NCBI GenBank assembly: GCA_039908095.1
Contig: JAMOBJ010000022.1
Span: forward strand, 1-55,058
Direction of reading: 5' to 3'
DNA length: 55,058 nucleotides
Source of the DNA: Nitrospirae bacterium YQR-1
GTDB taxonomy: Bacteria; Nitrospirota; Thermodesulfovibrionia; Thermodesulfovibrionales; Magnetobacteriaceae
Program-made: the position numbers and the translations under genes
Shown: one piece after another, positions 15,491-23,219 of the stretch
Layout of the letters: every line of letters starts with the position of its first letter
Position numbering within the stretch: position 1 is the first letter of the stretch
The notes under the pieces: generated by a model
Told to the model about the DNA's origin: nothing
Database searches by the model: none
What the model saw: the letters and a program-made list of their open reading frames with translations, nothing else

Positions 15491-16242
15491 TGAATTGAAA
15501 CTTCCTTCCCAAATTTAGTGAAATTCTCTGAGGCCTGTGCTCCGCGTGGAAAATCAAATACCGGAATTCCGGCTATCTGAGCCTGATTGATTGATTCCCG
15601 CTCATATATTTTTGTTTTCAATATCCTATCCTTATAATCTGAGAGTTTTTCCTCTATAACCTCATTTGTCAGCCTTGCCGCCTTCTTTACTCTTGATAAC
15701 ACTATGTTCCAGTTATCGTCAAGAGCACCTTCCCGTACCTCTTTCATTTTTAGTATAAAATCGGCCAGCCCGTCTATGGAGCGGCTTGAGGGCTCACACG
15801 GAATAAGGCAATAATCCACCACCATCAGGGTGTTTTCAACAAGAGGCCCCAGTGATGGCGGGCAGTCTATAATAATCAGGTTGTAGGTTTTGTTTTTGTA
15901 AAGGGATTCCATGGATTTCATAAGACGGCGTTCCCGTTTAAAAGAATTGTAGAGTGTCTCATTGACAAGGCTTAACCGTATGTTGGCAGGAGCAATATCG
16001 AGATTCTTTATCGGTGTCCTCTGTATTACGGTTGCAATGTCTTCCTGAAATGAGAGAATATCCGCCATTGAACGGTCATTATATCCCACATCTACACCTA
16101 TGCCCGGGGCAACGTGCCCCTGCGGGTCCATATCAACAAGGAGGACCTTCAGCTTTTTCCTTGCAAAATAAGTCCCCAGATTTATACACAATGACGTCTT
16201 CCCTGTACCACCCTTATGGTTGGCAAGGCATATTGTTACCAA
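15475..16242 (-). CDS. ParA/MinD-family ATPase (orphan)
   Basis: A 255-residue deviant-Walker ATPase: KGGTGKTS at 10-17, with signature lysine K10 and K15; LLVDMDPQGHVAPGIGV at 34-50; and IIIDCPPSLGPL near 123-134. It is a cytosolic positioning ATPase of the ParA type rather than Soj with a canonical parB neighbour; no ParB or parS-like repeat is seen. The start is TTG at 16240-16242, set by a strong GGGGGAG eight bases upstream. It is followed by an unknown basic partner and then an rRNA pseudouridine synthase. A YjfB-like motility gene lies upstream, so a role in placing a cell-surface or motility structure is conceivable. Confidence 0.88.
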   Translation of the reverse strand: MVTICLANHKGGTGKTSLCINLGTYFARKKLKVLLVDMDPQGHVAPGIGVDVGYNDRSMADILSFQEDIATVIQRTPIKNLDIAPANIRLSLVNETLYNSFKRERRLMKSMESLYKNKTYNLIIIDCPPSLGPLVENTLMVVDYCLIPCEPSSRSIDGLADFILKMKEVREGALDDNWNIVLSRVKKAARLTNEVIEEKLSDYKDRILKTKIYERESINQAQIAGIPVFDFPRGAQASENFTKFGKEVSIQCRIK

Positions 16243-16424
16243 AATACACTCTCCCCCTGCATATATTTACACAGTATATATAATCTAACAAAAATTGCGG
16301 CAAGGTGTCAACAACACGAAAACATCAGGCCGGAGCAGTGTCTGTCCCGGCCCTTAGGTGTTTTATTGCCTGTTTGCCCAGTGAGGAGGCTATATTGCAG
16401 TAATATACGGAAACCGGCTTATCG

Positions 16425-16628
16425 CTAAACGCTTAAATCAATCCTTGTACCGGTACCTGCCGGATTCTGTGGGCTTTGTGCTCCGCTTTGCCCTGCCTCT
16501 CCGGCACTTTGCACTAATTTTATGGCCATTTCCCCCTGAATTTTCATCTGATCTAATGCCTTTTTAGCCATCAGTACCCCTTGCTGTGTATCCAGTGAAC
16601 CTAAATTATTCCCTCCGCTTATCTCCAT
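16425..16628 (-). CDS. YjfB-like putative motility protein
   Basis: A 67-residue protein with the layout of the YjfB (putative motility) family: a short acidic start MEISGGNNLGSLDTQQGVLMAKKALDQMKIQG..., a central amphipathic helix, and the closing GTRIDLSV that recalls the family ending in IDxxV. The ATG at 16628 is preceded by AAGGGGG at a good distance. The biochemical role of the family is unknown. Weak GGCCGG/CCGGCC arms at about 16330-16353 lie downstream but there is no clear terminator before parA. Confidence 0.6.
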   Translation of the reverse strand: MEISGGNNLGSLDTQQGVLMAKKALDQMKIQGEMAIKLVQSAGEAGQSGAQSPQNPAGTGTRIDLSV

Positions 16629-16837
16629 TGCGCTATACCCCCTTGTTCAATTGTAAATCTCATTAAAAGCACTTAGTTGTTGTATCGGCACATTACATCT
16701 AAAACTTTAATTTACTCCGGCAATAAAATTATTTCATGAATTTTCATTTACTGCTTCATGGTTTTATCAGATTTTACATAAAAACGAATCATAAATGTTG
16801 ATAATTGTATAAACATAATAAGAGAGGTTTAATATCA

Positions 16838-17224
16838 ATGATAAAATTAGGTGATGTTGTTCTATCAAACGATCTTACATGGCCAAACCGCTTTGAATGG
16901 TCAGGGGTGTCTGAGACTGTTGAGAAAACTCTAAGCGGAGGATTGGTCATCTACGGAGGTGAGGTAACAGGACGTAGTATAGACTTAACCGGTGATACTG
17001 ATTACGGCTGGATCACTTATGAGGATTTAAGAACCCTTGTTGCTATGGCGGGCGCCTCAGGGGAGACTTATGAGCTGCAATTTAACAATGATACCTATAC
17101 TGTGCGGTTTCGTCAGGAAGATGCCCCTGTTTTGGACTTCACGCCTGTTACAAACATGTCCGGCTATGATGACTATGACTACTTCTACGGTACGATTAAG
17201 CTTATGGAGGTTGAGCAGGAATGA
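16838..17224 (+). CDS. Phage-tail-associated-like protein, first of three
   Basis: A 128-residue beta-rich protein starting MIKLGDVVLSNDLTWPNRFEWSGV. Its form (a short declaration of a surface, then SGGLVIYGGEVTGRSIDLTGD and LRTLVAMAGASGETYELQF, ending in a YFYGTIKLMEV strand) is like small tail-region proteins found in Mu-like prophages. That is from memory of the pattern, not a search. The ATG at 16838 is chosen for AGAGAGG at 16821-16827; an upstream in-frame start at 16805 lacks such a site. It overlaps the next gene at ATGA. Confidence 0.55.
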   Translation: MIKLGDVVLSNDLTWPNRFEWSGVSETVEKTLSGGLVIYGGEVTGRSIDLTGDTDYGWITYEDLRTLVAMAGASGETYELQFNNDTYTVRFRQEDAPVLDFTPVTNMSGYDDYDYFYGTIKLMEVEQE

Positions 17225-17814
17225 GGAAACAAAAAACGAATAATGATGACGAAAGCAAAGTAATCACCTATTATGACACGCATAAAGCTGCACAGGTAAC
17301 TATCGTAAGAAAGGAAACAGAGGGTGTATTAACAGATGTGGTTGAGAGCATATCCTTTTGTTTTAAAGAAGGGCCATTTCCATTTTCTGAAATGCTCAGC
17401 ATAGGGGATGCGCTATTTCCGCCACGCCAGAGATTGCAGCTTATGCCGATAGATACAGAAATAAATGCTATCGGTGTGCTTGAGTACTATGATGCAAGAC
17501 GTATGGCAACAATAAGCATAGTTTATAATGATGATGTCAATTTTAAACCGGTAATAGCGCTTCAAATATTATTTGAGGGGTCAGCGACCCCCGGCGTATT
17601 GGGGCCGGCGGCCCCCGGCGTTGCAGAACTTCATCCGGTGTCGCTCTCAAGCATTTTCAACATTGAAAAGAAGACTTTTATTGGGATGCCGCGAGGATTT
17701 TACGGTGTACCGATAAGGGAGTTTGAGGGAAGACCTCCGGCAGCAAAAAAGGGTTGCGGAGGCTGCGGTAAGGGTTCTTTGAGTTTGGAAAATATAATGA
17801 CAACAAATAAATAA
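17221..17814 (+). CDS. Unknown protein, second gene of the phage-tail-like set
   Basis: A 197-residue protein with no domain I recognise. The start overlaps the previous stop by four bases, so it belongs to the same transcript. Visible features: a beta-rich body (VITYYDTHKAAQVTIVRKE, then LEYYDARRMATISIVYNDD), a Pro/Gly/Ala linker near 120-140, and a Gly/Cys-rich end, KKGCGGCGKGSL, that could bind metal or be disordered. The stop is followed directly by two repeats. Confidence 0.5.
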   Translation: MRKQKTNNDDESKVITYYDTHKAAQVTIVRKETEGVLTDVVESISFCFKEGPFPFSEMLSIGDALFPPRQRLQLMPIDTEINAIGVLEYYDARRMATISIVYNDDVNFKPVIALQILFEGSATPGVLGPAAPGVAELHPVSLSSIFNIEKKTFIGMPRGFYGVPIREFEGRPPAAKKGCGGCGKGSLSLENIMTTNK

Positions 17815-17818
17815 AAGG

Positions 17819-17849
17819 CTGGATTCCCAATCAAGTTGGGAATGACAGA
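17819..17849. repeat. REP-like short inverted repeat
   Basis: ATTCCCAA (17823-17830) and TTGGGAAT (17835-17842) form an 8-bp stem with a 5-base loop, within CTGGATTCCCAATCAAG and GGGAATGACAG. This CTGGATTCCC...GGGAATGACA form is a widespread kind of bacterial intergenic repeat. It sits five bases after a stop codon. Confidence 0.6.
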
Positions 17850-17851
17850 TC

Positions 17852-17975
17852 ATACTAAGTTGCAGTCTGAAGGATAACGAGGCGGCAAGGAGAAAGAGAC
17901 GTAGGCGTACTTTTAGTACGGTGAGGAGCTTTTGACGATGCCAACAAAGTTAGGCGATAGAATGCGGCTTAGTAT
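17852..17975 (-). repeat. ATACCAAG intergenic repeat, copy inside the phage-tail-like region
   Basis: A 124-bp full copy with inverted termini ATACTAAGTTGCAG and CTTAGTAT. Read on the minus strand it has the left half GCATTCTATCGCCTAACTTTG and the right half GTTATCCTTCAGACTGCAAC, around an inner GTACTAAAAGTAC-type hairpin. It separates two genes that would otherwise be contiguous. Confidence 0.88.
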
Positions 17976-17987
17976 CAGGAGGGATAA

Positions 17988-19382
17988 ATGAGCGTAACAA
18001 GAAGTGACATATCATACGTTAAATCGGCAACTGTAACCGACACATCGGGCAATGGGGGACGTGCCGGATACAGCAGCATAACAAACCGGTTAAAGCACAA
18101 CCTGTTTCCTCGTGTGACAAGACCGGAGCGGATTAACGGAAAAACCAGGTACAGAAAACTGTTTTTGTGGAACAAAAACAGCAGTGGAGAGACGGCGGCC
18201 TCTGTACTTTCTTACTTAATTTTCCCCTCACCGGCCGGAGACAGATTTTATATAGCGGCAGGTACTCAAACCGACACACAAAACGACCTGGACTCCACCT
18301 ACAACTGGGCAGGGGGAGGGGCTCTTAACTCAGCCATAACCGCCGGTGACAGTCAGATTTCTATACTATTTGAAAATAACGATTTCTATATTGACAACAA
18401 TCAGGTAATCGTGATAAACAGCCACTTTTTAACCTCTCAGACAATGGACTCAGGTGTTAAAGCCTTTGACTCCGTCTATTACAACGGCTCCAAGTGGATA
18501 AAACAAACACCGTCAAGCTCCGAGGATGAGGACATGTACCCCTATGGCACATACCTGGGCGGCAGTAAAGTTTTTAGTTACAACAGCAACGGTAATCTTG
18601 AGTATGTAACATCTCAAAATAACAGCTATACAGATGAAGTCGTTGGCACCGGTGATGGTTCAACAACTGTGTTTACCAACACGGCGACTCATACCCCTGT
18701 TAAGCAATCTACCGTACAGATAAAGTATTATGTCGGCTCTGTGCAGTACACGGCCACCGCCAATAGCTCAGGGACTATCACGGGGACATATATAAGCTCA
18801 GGGAGTATCACAAATGCCGGGGCATTGTCGTTAACATTTTCGACGGCACCGGACAACGGCACATCAGTAACCATGAATTATACTGAGCAGAGCTGGAGCT
18901 GGGGCGCAAATGTGCTTACAGTTAAAACCAAAGAACAGACAGCTAACAGTTATAGCACATCGGGCACGTACTGTGCCGTGGCGCTTTCTCCGGGGGATAT
19001 AAAAACATCTCTCGATAATAAATCAATAAGCGGCTCCGGTGCATTTGATGAAACCAAGGTGACTCTCGATAACGAGGGAACGATTGAAGATACCTGGACT
19101 TTTACTTTCACCTCCTCCACAGCCTTTACGTGCTCGGGAACATACACCGGAAGTGTAGGCAGCGGCAGCATAAACAGTACGTTTACGCCAAATAATGCAA
19201 ACGTCGGCAAGAAGTACTTTTCAGTACCCTCTAATGCCTGGAGCGGCACGTGGGCAACAAACGACACCCTTCAATTTAAAACACACCCGTCAAAGGCAGC
19301 CCTGTGGGTTAAAGAGGTAGTGCCGGCAGGCACCCAGGCATATTCGGAAAACGGAGTTTGTATGGAGTTATACGTGGAGTAG
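17988..19382 (+). CDS. Phage virion structural (tail-region) protein-like
   Basis: A 464-residue, Ser/Thr/Gly/Asn-rich protein with a start (MSVTRSDISYVKSATVTDTS, then NGGRAGYSS and VTRPERINGKTRYRKLFLWN) that resembles a conserved structural protein of Mu-like phages; GTQTDTQNDL near residue 95-105 is part of the same pattern. The middle has repeated beta-strand modules (GTGDGSTTVFTNTATHTPV and later GTYTGSVGSGS). The end is LYVE. No head, lysis, integrase or transposase genes are close, so this is a tail remnant or a domesticated tail-like set. The ATG is preceded by AGGAGGGATAA. Confidence 0.65.
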   Translation: MSVTRSDISYVKSATVTDTSGNGGRAGYSSITNRLKHNLFPRVTRPERINGKTRYRKLFLWNKNSSGETAASVLSYLIFPSPAGDRFYIAAGTQTDTQNDLDSTYNWAGGGALNSAITAGDSQISILFENNDFYIDNNQVIVINSHFLTSQTMDSGVKAFDSVYYNGSKWIKQTPSSSEDEDMYPYGTYLGGSKVFSYNSNGNLEYVTSQNNSYTDEVVGTGDGSTTVFTNTATHTPVKQSTVQIKYYVGSVQYTATANSSGTITGTYISSGSITNAGALSLTFSTAPDNGTSVTMNYTEQSWSWGANVLTVKTKEQTANSYSTSGTYCAVALSPGDIKTSLDNKSISGSGAFDETKVTLDNEGTIEDTWTFTFTSSTAFTCSGTYTGSVGSGSINSTFTPNNANVGKKYFSVPSNAWSGTWATNDTLQFKTHPSKAALWVKEVVPAGTQAYSENGVCMELYVE

Positions 19383-19413
19383 AACAAAGCAGCAATCAAA
19401 AAGGGAAATTAAT

Positions 19414-19472
19414 AAGGGGACGGACTCCGTCCTTCCCCTTAAACCCCTGCTTGCAAGGGGAATGATTCCCCT
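19414..19472. repeat. Pair of G/C-rich hairpins after the phage-like genes
   Basis: AAGGGGACGGA...TCCGTCC...CCCCTT (19414-19440) is an imperfect stem. AGGGGAAT (19456-19463) and ATTCCCCT (19465-19472) form a perfect 8-bp stem with a one-base loop. The second resembles the C/G module inside some copies of the ATACCAAG repeat. No run of T follows, so it is not a clear terminator. Confidence 0.55.
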
Positions 19473-19574
19473 CGACCCCCGTTTTTGTCTGTGATTGTGA
19501 CAGTATCGGCTTAAAGTTTCTTACTAAAGAGATTACAGATTTCTTTTTAGCAAGCCCTTACCGGCGGATGAATT

Positions 19575-19583
19575 TGGTATAAA
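19575..19583 (+). promoter_or_regulatory. Candidate extended -10 promoter for the methylase gene
   Basis: TGGTATAAA at 19575-19583 is an extended -10 box. The -35 region is poor. It would start transcription near 19590, about 22 bases before the ATG at 19612. Confidence 0.35.
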
Positions 19584-19611
19584 TTATCTGTACGTGTTAT
19601 ATTATTATAAT

Positions 19612-20850
19612 ATGAACTATCTACCGGAGCTGTACAGCACTATAGACAACGACTTTGTTAGGGATGAAGCATTGGATTTTAGTGGTATCAGGGCAAGCGA
19701 GGGGGTAAATGCAATCCATGCGTACCCTGCAATGTTTCATCCTCATCTGGTAAGGCAACTGATTGAAAGCTACTCCAAAGTGGATGATTACGTATTAGAT
19801 CCATTTATGGGCTCCGGTGTCTCTGCTGTTGAAGCCTGCTCTTTAGATCGTAAGTTTACAGGTTTCGATATCAATCCCCTTGCAACTTTAATAGCGATGG
19901 TTAGAACCACCCCTATAAAAAAAGAAATTTTAATGAATGTGCTTCTGCGAATTATCAGGCAATACGATAACATTACCCCAAACCCACCTGTATTTCCCAA
20001 TATTGATTTTTGGTTTTCAAAAGAGAGAATTGTCTCTATTTCTAAAATAATAACTTCCATCGAGAATATCGGCAATGAAGATATTCAACGATTTTATAAG
20101 ATAACATTATCTGAAACTATCAGGGCTGTGTCACAAACAAAACCTAATGAATTTAAACTGGTTAGACGCAAAAATCCCTGTAACATTGAAACCCTTGAAT
20201 TATTTTCAACTAAATCATTAAAAAATATAAAATCTCTTAATGATTATTATATATTAAACAGAATTAATCATAAACCAAATATTCAATTAGTAAATACTCT
20301 TATAGATGATATTCCTTTAGACGATAACAGTATTTCACTTCTAATTACCTCCCCGCCCTACGGCGATTCTCAAACCACAGTGGCTTACGGACAGTTCTCA
20401 AGGCTGTCTCTTCAATGGCTAAATCTTCCATATGATTCAGATAAAAGATCTTTGGGAAGCAAACCAATTGCCATAAATAACGAAGTTTCTTCTCACACAC
20501 TGTACACCTTAATAAATGTTATTTCACAGAAAGATTCAAAAAGAGCAATGCACGTTTTTTCGTTTTATTACGATTTGTTTCAATGTATGAAAAAACTTAC
20601 TCTAAAAATAAAAAAAGGCGGTTACATTGTATTTGTAGTTGGCAATAGAACAGTTAAGGGCACTCAATTGCCAACTGACGTCATATGTGCAGAAATGTTA
20701 GGGTCGCTTGGGTTTAACCATATAGAGACACGTGCACGTTTAATTGGAAATAAAAGAATGCCTTCTCAAAATTCGCCTACAAATGTGACCGGAGTAAAAG
20801 CACCTACGATGAAATACGAGTATATCGTGGTTTGCAAACGAATTAAATGA
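19612..20850 (+). CDS. Type II DNA methyltransferase (probable N4-cytosine, SPPY motif)
   Basis: A 412-residue methylase. The AdoMet motif DPFMGSGVSAVEAC lies near residues 59-72 with GFDINPLATLI after it, and the catalytic SPPY comes later in LLITSPPYGDSQTT near 242-255. Thus motif I precedes motif IV. SPPY is typical of N4-cytosine methylases. The ATG at 19612 (MNYLPELYS) is chosen over an in-frame GTG at 19594. The gene overlaps the nuclease gene by four bases (ATGA). Both are visibly richer in A+T than their neighbours, with runs such as TTAAAAAATATAAAATC, which suggests horizontal arrival. It should protect host DNA from the paired nuclease. Confidence 0.87.
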   Translation: MNYLPELYSTIDNDFVRDEALDFSGIRASEGVNAIHAYPAMFHPHLVRQLIESYSKVDDYVLDPFMGSGVSAVEACSLDRKFTGFDINPLATLIAMVRTTPIKKEILMNVLLRIIRQYDNITPNPPVFPNIDFWFSKERIVSISKIITSIENIGNEDIQRFYKITLSETIRAVSQTKPNEFKLVRRKNPCNIETLELFSTKSLKNIKSLNDYYILNRINHKPNIQLVNTLIDDIPLDDNSISLLITSPPYGDSQTTVAYGQFSRLSLQWLNLPYDSDKRSLGSKPIAINNEVSSHTLYTLINVISQKDSKRAMHVFSFYYDLFQCMKKLTLKIKKGGYIVFVVGNRTVKGTQLPTDVICAEMLGSLGFNHIETRARLIGNKRMPSQNSPTNVTGVKAPTMKYEYIVVCKRIK

Positions 20851-21551
20851 CGCTTGTAGAAATAATAAGTAGATTGAAAAATCTTAAAGACCAGGGTTTT
20901 ATCCCTTCATTAAGAGGTGGTTCTACCGGTATAGGTTATACATTAGAAACGAGGTTAGGATTAAGTGAAACAAACATTTCAGTTCCAGACCTTGGCGGAA
21001 GGGTTGAACTGAAAGCAACAAGACGAAATTCATCGTCGTTAATAACACTATTTACGTTTAATAAGGGGGTATGGCAAATACCTCAAAAGTTGGTTGTTGA
21101 AAATTATGGTTACATAGATGAAACCGGAAGGAAGTCGCTTTATTGTACTGTATGGTCGAAAACACAAAATTCTCAGGGTTTGTCAATTCAAATTGATAGA
21201 AATAACCATCAACTAAATTTAGTACATAACAGCAATAATATAATTGCCACCTGGGATATTTATAATCTAATAAGCAAACTAATAAGTAAATTGGGCAAAG
21301 TGTTATTTGTTACAGCCGATTCAAGAGCCGGTGAAAGCAAAATCGAGGAGTTTCACTTTAATGAGGCCTATCTTCTTATAGAACCAACTGCTAAGAGCTT
21401 TATAAAAGCACTTGAGGATTCTACCGTGTGCATTGACATAAGAATGCACCTTAAGGAAAGTAATCATATTAGAAATCATGGGACGGCAATTCGTATCAAA
21501 GAAAGCGATATCCCTTTACTTTTTGAAAAAAAAGAAACAAATTTAATTTAA
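20847..21551 (+). CDS. Type II restriction endonuclease, MvaI/BcnI family
   Basis: A 234-residue nuclease of the MvaI/BcnI type. Typical are LKNLKDQGFIPSLRGGSTGIGYTLE in the first 36 residues, and the catalytic set in VPDLGGRVELKATR (D...ELK), followed by LITLFTF. Relatives act as monomers on CC-[A/T or C/G]-GG sites; the site here is unknown, but a pentamer of the CCNGG kind is a fair guess. The start overlaps the methylase stop, giving translational coupling with methylase first, which protects the cell as the system is expressed. AT-rich like its partner. No C-protein gene is present. Confidence 0.88.
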   Translation: MTLVEIISRLKNLKDQGFIPSLRGGSTGIGYTLETRLGLSETNISVPDLGGRVELKATRRNSSSLITLFTFNKGVWQIPQKLVVENYGYIDETGRKSLYCTVWSKTQNSQGLSIQIDRNNHQLNLVHNSNNIIATWDIYNLISKLISKLGKVLFVTADSRAGESKIEEFHFNEAYLLIEPTAKSFIKALEDSTVCIDIRMHLKESNHIRNHGTAIRIKESDIPLLFEKKETNLI

Positions 21552-21607
21552 GTTTGGGTTTTAACGGATGTTCCAGTAAAGTATGGTTATTGTAGAGTAG
21601 AGAGTTA

Positions 21608-22366
21608 TTAATGCTTGGCTGTAGCGTAAATAAAGTACTCAATATTTCCCTTATTGCCCTTAATTGGGCTTGCGCATATGCCGCAAACCGTTAAATTTAA
21701 ACTTTGAAAGAATTCACTAATTTCTGCGACAACCCTGTCTCTTTTTTCCGCCGTCCTGATAACGCCGCCCTTTTCAACCTCCCCCTTGCCTACCTCAAAC
21801 TGGGGTTTTATCAGCGCTACAATCTGCCCTGAGGCCGGAGGAGGCTCAGAGCCCAAAGGCGCCAAAAACTCCAGCGCCTTACCTATTACAAGTTTAAGTG
21901 AAATAAAGGAGACGTCTATCACCACAATGTCAATATCGTCTTTTATGGAATCCCTGTCAAAATATCTTATATTGGTTCGCTCAAAAACAACAACCCGCTC
22001 ATCAGAGCGCAGTTTCCAGTCAAACTGCCCATACCCAACATCCACTGCATACACACGTCCGGCCCCTCTTTGCAACAGACAGTCTGTAAAGCCCCCTGTG
22101 GAGGCCCCGATGTCAAGAGCAGTTTTGCCGAAAACGTCAATGCCAAAGTTTGAAAGTGCGTAATCAAGTTTTAAACCACCACGGCTTATAAAAGGACAGA
22201 TATCCACTTTTATGGCAATACCAGCGGTTTCCTCCACAAGTGTACCGGCTTTATTAACCACTACAGAGTTTACAACAACCGCCCCTGACATTATAAGTGC
22301 CTGCGCCTCGGTCCTTGAACTTACAAGGCCCCTTTCAACAACTAATACATCAAGTCTCTTTTTCAG
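21608..22366 (-). CDS. tlyA: TlyA family rRNA 2'-O-methyltransferase, probably starting at CTG
   Basis: TlyA methylates ribose in 16S and 23S rRNA. The FtsJ-like domain is clear: ALDIGASTGGFTDCLLQRGA, VYAVDVGYGQFDWKLR, IVVIDVSFISLKLV and ALIKPQFEVGKGEV. The first ATG in frame, 22291, cuts into the S4 RNA-binding domain. Upstream in the same frame, without a stop, lies KKRLDVLVVERGLVSSRTEA and QALIM, the normal TlyA N-terminus. That frame reaches a TAA at 22375-22373, the stop of the upstream gene, and holds no ATG, GTG or TTG before it. The only near-canonical start is CTG at 22366-22364, giving about 252 residues, the usual length. Confidence 0.9.
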   Translation of the reverse strand: MKKRLDVLVVERGLVSSRTEAQALIMSGAVVVNSVVVNKAGTLVEETAGIAIKVDICPFISRGGLKLDYALSNFGIDVFGKTALDIGASTGGFTDCLLQRGAGRVYAVDVGYGQFDWKLRSDERVVVFERTNIRYFDRDSIKDDIDIVVIDVSFISLKLVIGKALEFLAPLGSEPPPASGQIVALIKPQFEVGKGEVEKGGVIRTAEKRDRVVAEISEFFQSLNLTVCGICASPIKGNKGNIEYFIYATAKH

Positions 22367-22372
22367 AGCAGT

Positions 22373-23044
22373 TTACTTTTCTGTTTTCTTTCTGCCTGTG
22401 GATTTGGTGGTAGTTGTTTTAGCTGCCCTTTTAGGTTTATCTATCGCCGCTTTTTTTGGCTTATCAGCTGCTGCCGTCTTTTTAACCGCCACCTCCATAT
22501 CCGGTTTCGATACAGTCTCCGCCGTTTTAGGGTTTTCAACCGTCGTTGGTTCTTCAACTGACGCCGGAGCGCTTTCCGTTGCTTTTTTCTCAGCTGCAGG
22601 GGTAATTTCGGTCATCTCCGGCACTCCTTTAGCCGGTAAAGTAATATAAAACTTCCTGGCCGCCTCTAACAGCTCGCCTAAATAGGCTCTGCTCTCTTCC
22701 GTTAAAGCTATTCCCTTTTGTTGTACATCTTTTACAAATTTTTCCCAGCCCGCATGGTCCCACTTGCCCTTTGTCTGTTCTATAAAGCTTACTGTCTGTT
22801 CATAAGTTACTTTTGTAACCTCGGCCAAGCTTTTCCCCAGCCCCTGCTTAATTGAAGCCGTCTCATAAATCCTCTTCATCGCTTCCACTATGGTGCCAAG
22901 ATATGCCTGCATATCACCGGTTAACTGCACTCCCTTTTCCTGAGCGTCTTTTAGAAGGTTAAGCCATGCATTATTATCCCAATACCCCTTCTGCTTTTCC
23001 ACAAATTGGGACGATATCCTCAGTAAATCCCTGAATAAAGTCAT
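22373..23044 (-). CDS. Helical tandem-repeat protein with histone-like Lys/Ala/Pro tail
   Basis: A 223-residue protein not assigned to a family. Residues about 18-60 (GYWDNNAWLNLLKDAQEKGV and QAYLGTIVEAMKRIYE) and about 90-132 (GKWDHAGWEKFVKDVQQKGI and RAYLGELLEAARKFY) are two copies of one helical module. The last 80 residues are Ala/Lys/Pro/Thr-rich and end KSTGRKKTEK, like H1-type or phasin/PhaF-type tails that bind DNA. The ATG at 23044 has GGAGGG six bases before it; an ATG 15 bases upstream lacks a site. A TATAAT box is at 23090-23085. tlyA follows in the same frame seven bases after the stop. Confidence 0.7.
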   Translation of the reverse strand: MTLFRDLLRISSQFVEKQKGYWDNNAWLNLLKDAQEKGVQLTGDMQAYLGTIVEAMKRIYETASIKQGLGKSLAEVTKVTYEQTVSFIEQTKGKWDHAGWEKFVKDVQQKGIALTEESRAYLGELLEAARKFYITLPAKGVPEMTEITPAAEKKATESAPASVEEPTTVENPKTAETVSKPDMEVAVKKTAAADKPKKAAIDKPKRAAKTTTTKSTGRKKTEK

Positions 23045-23219
23045 ATGTTTTCCCTCCATGTAAGTTCTTTTGCTGATTATGCAAATTATACAGTCTCATT
23101 TATAAAAAAAACCAGTACTTATAACACTATAATTATGTTTTTCCCAATCCTGTATCTTTCTGAAATACAGCCGCTTAATAGTTTTTTTCTAAAAAAATAA
23201 CAGTTTTCCGGCAGCTGTG

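Noticed and set aside
23151..23170. CTGTAT/ATACAG hairpin between the kinase and the tandem-repeat gene
   Set aside because: Short stem with no T-run on the minus strand, where a terminator would be needed.
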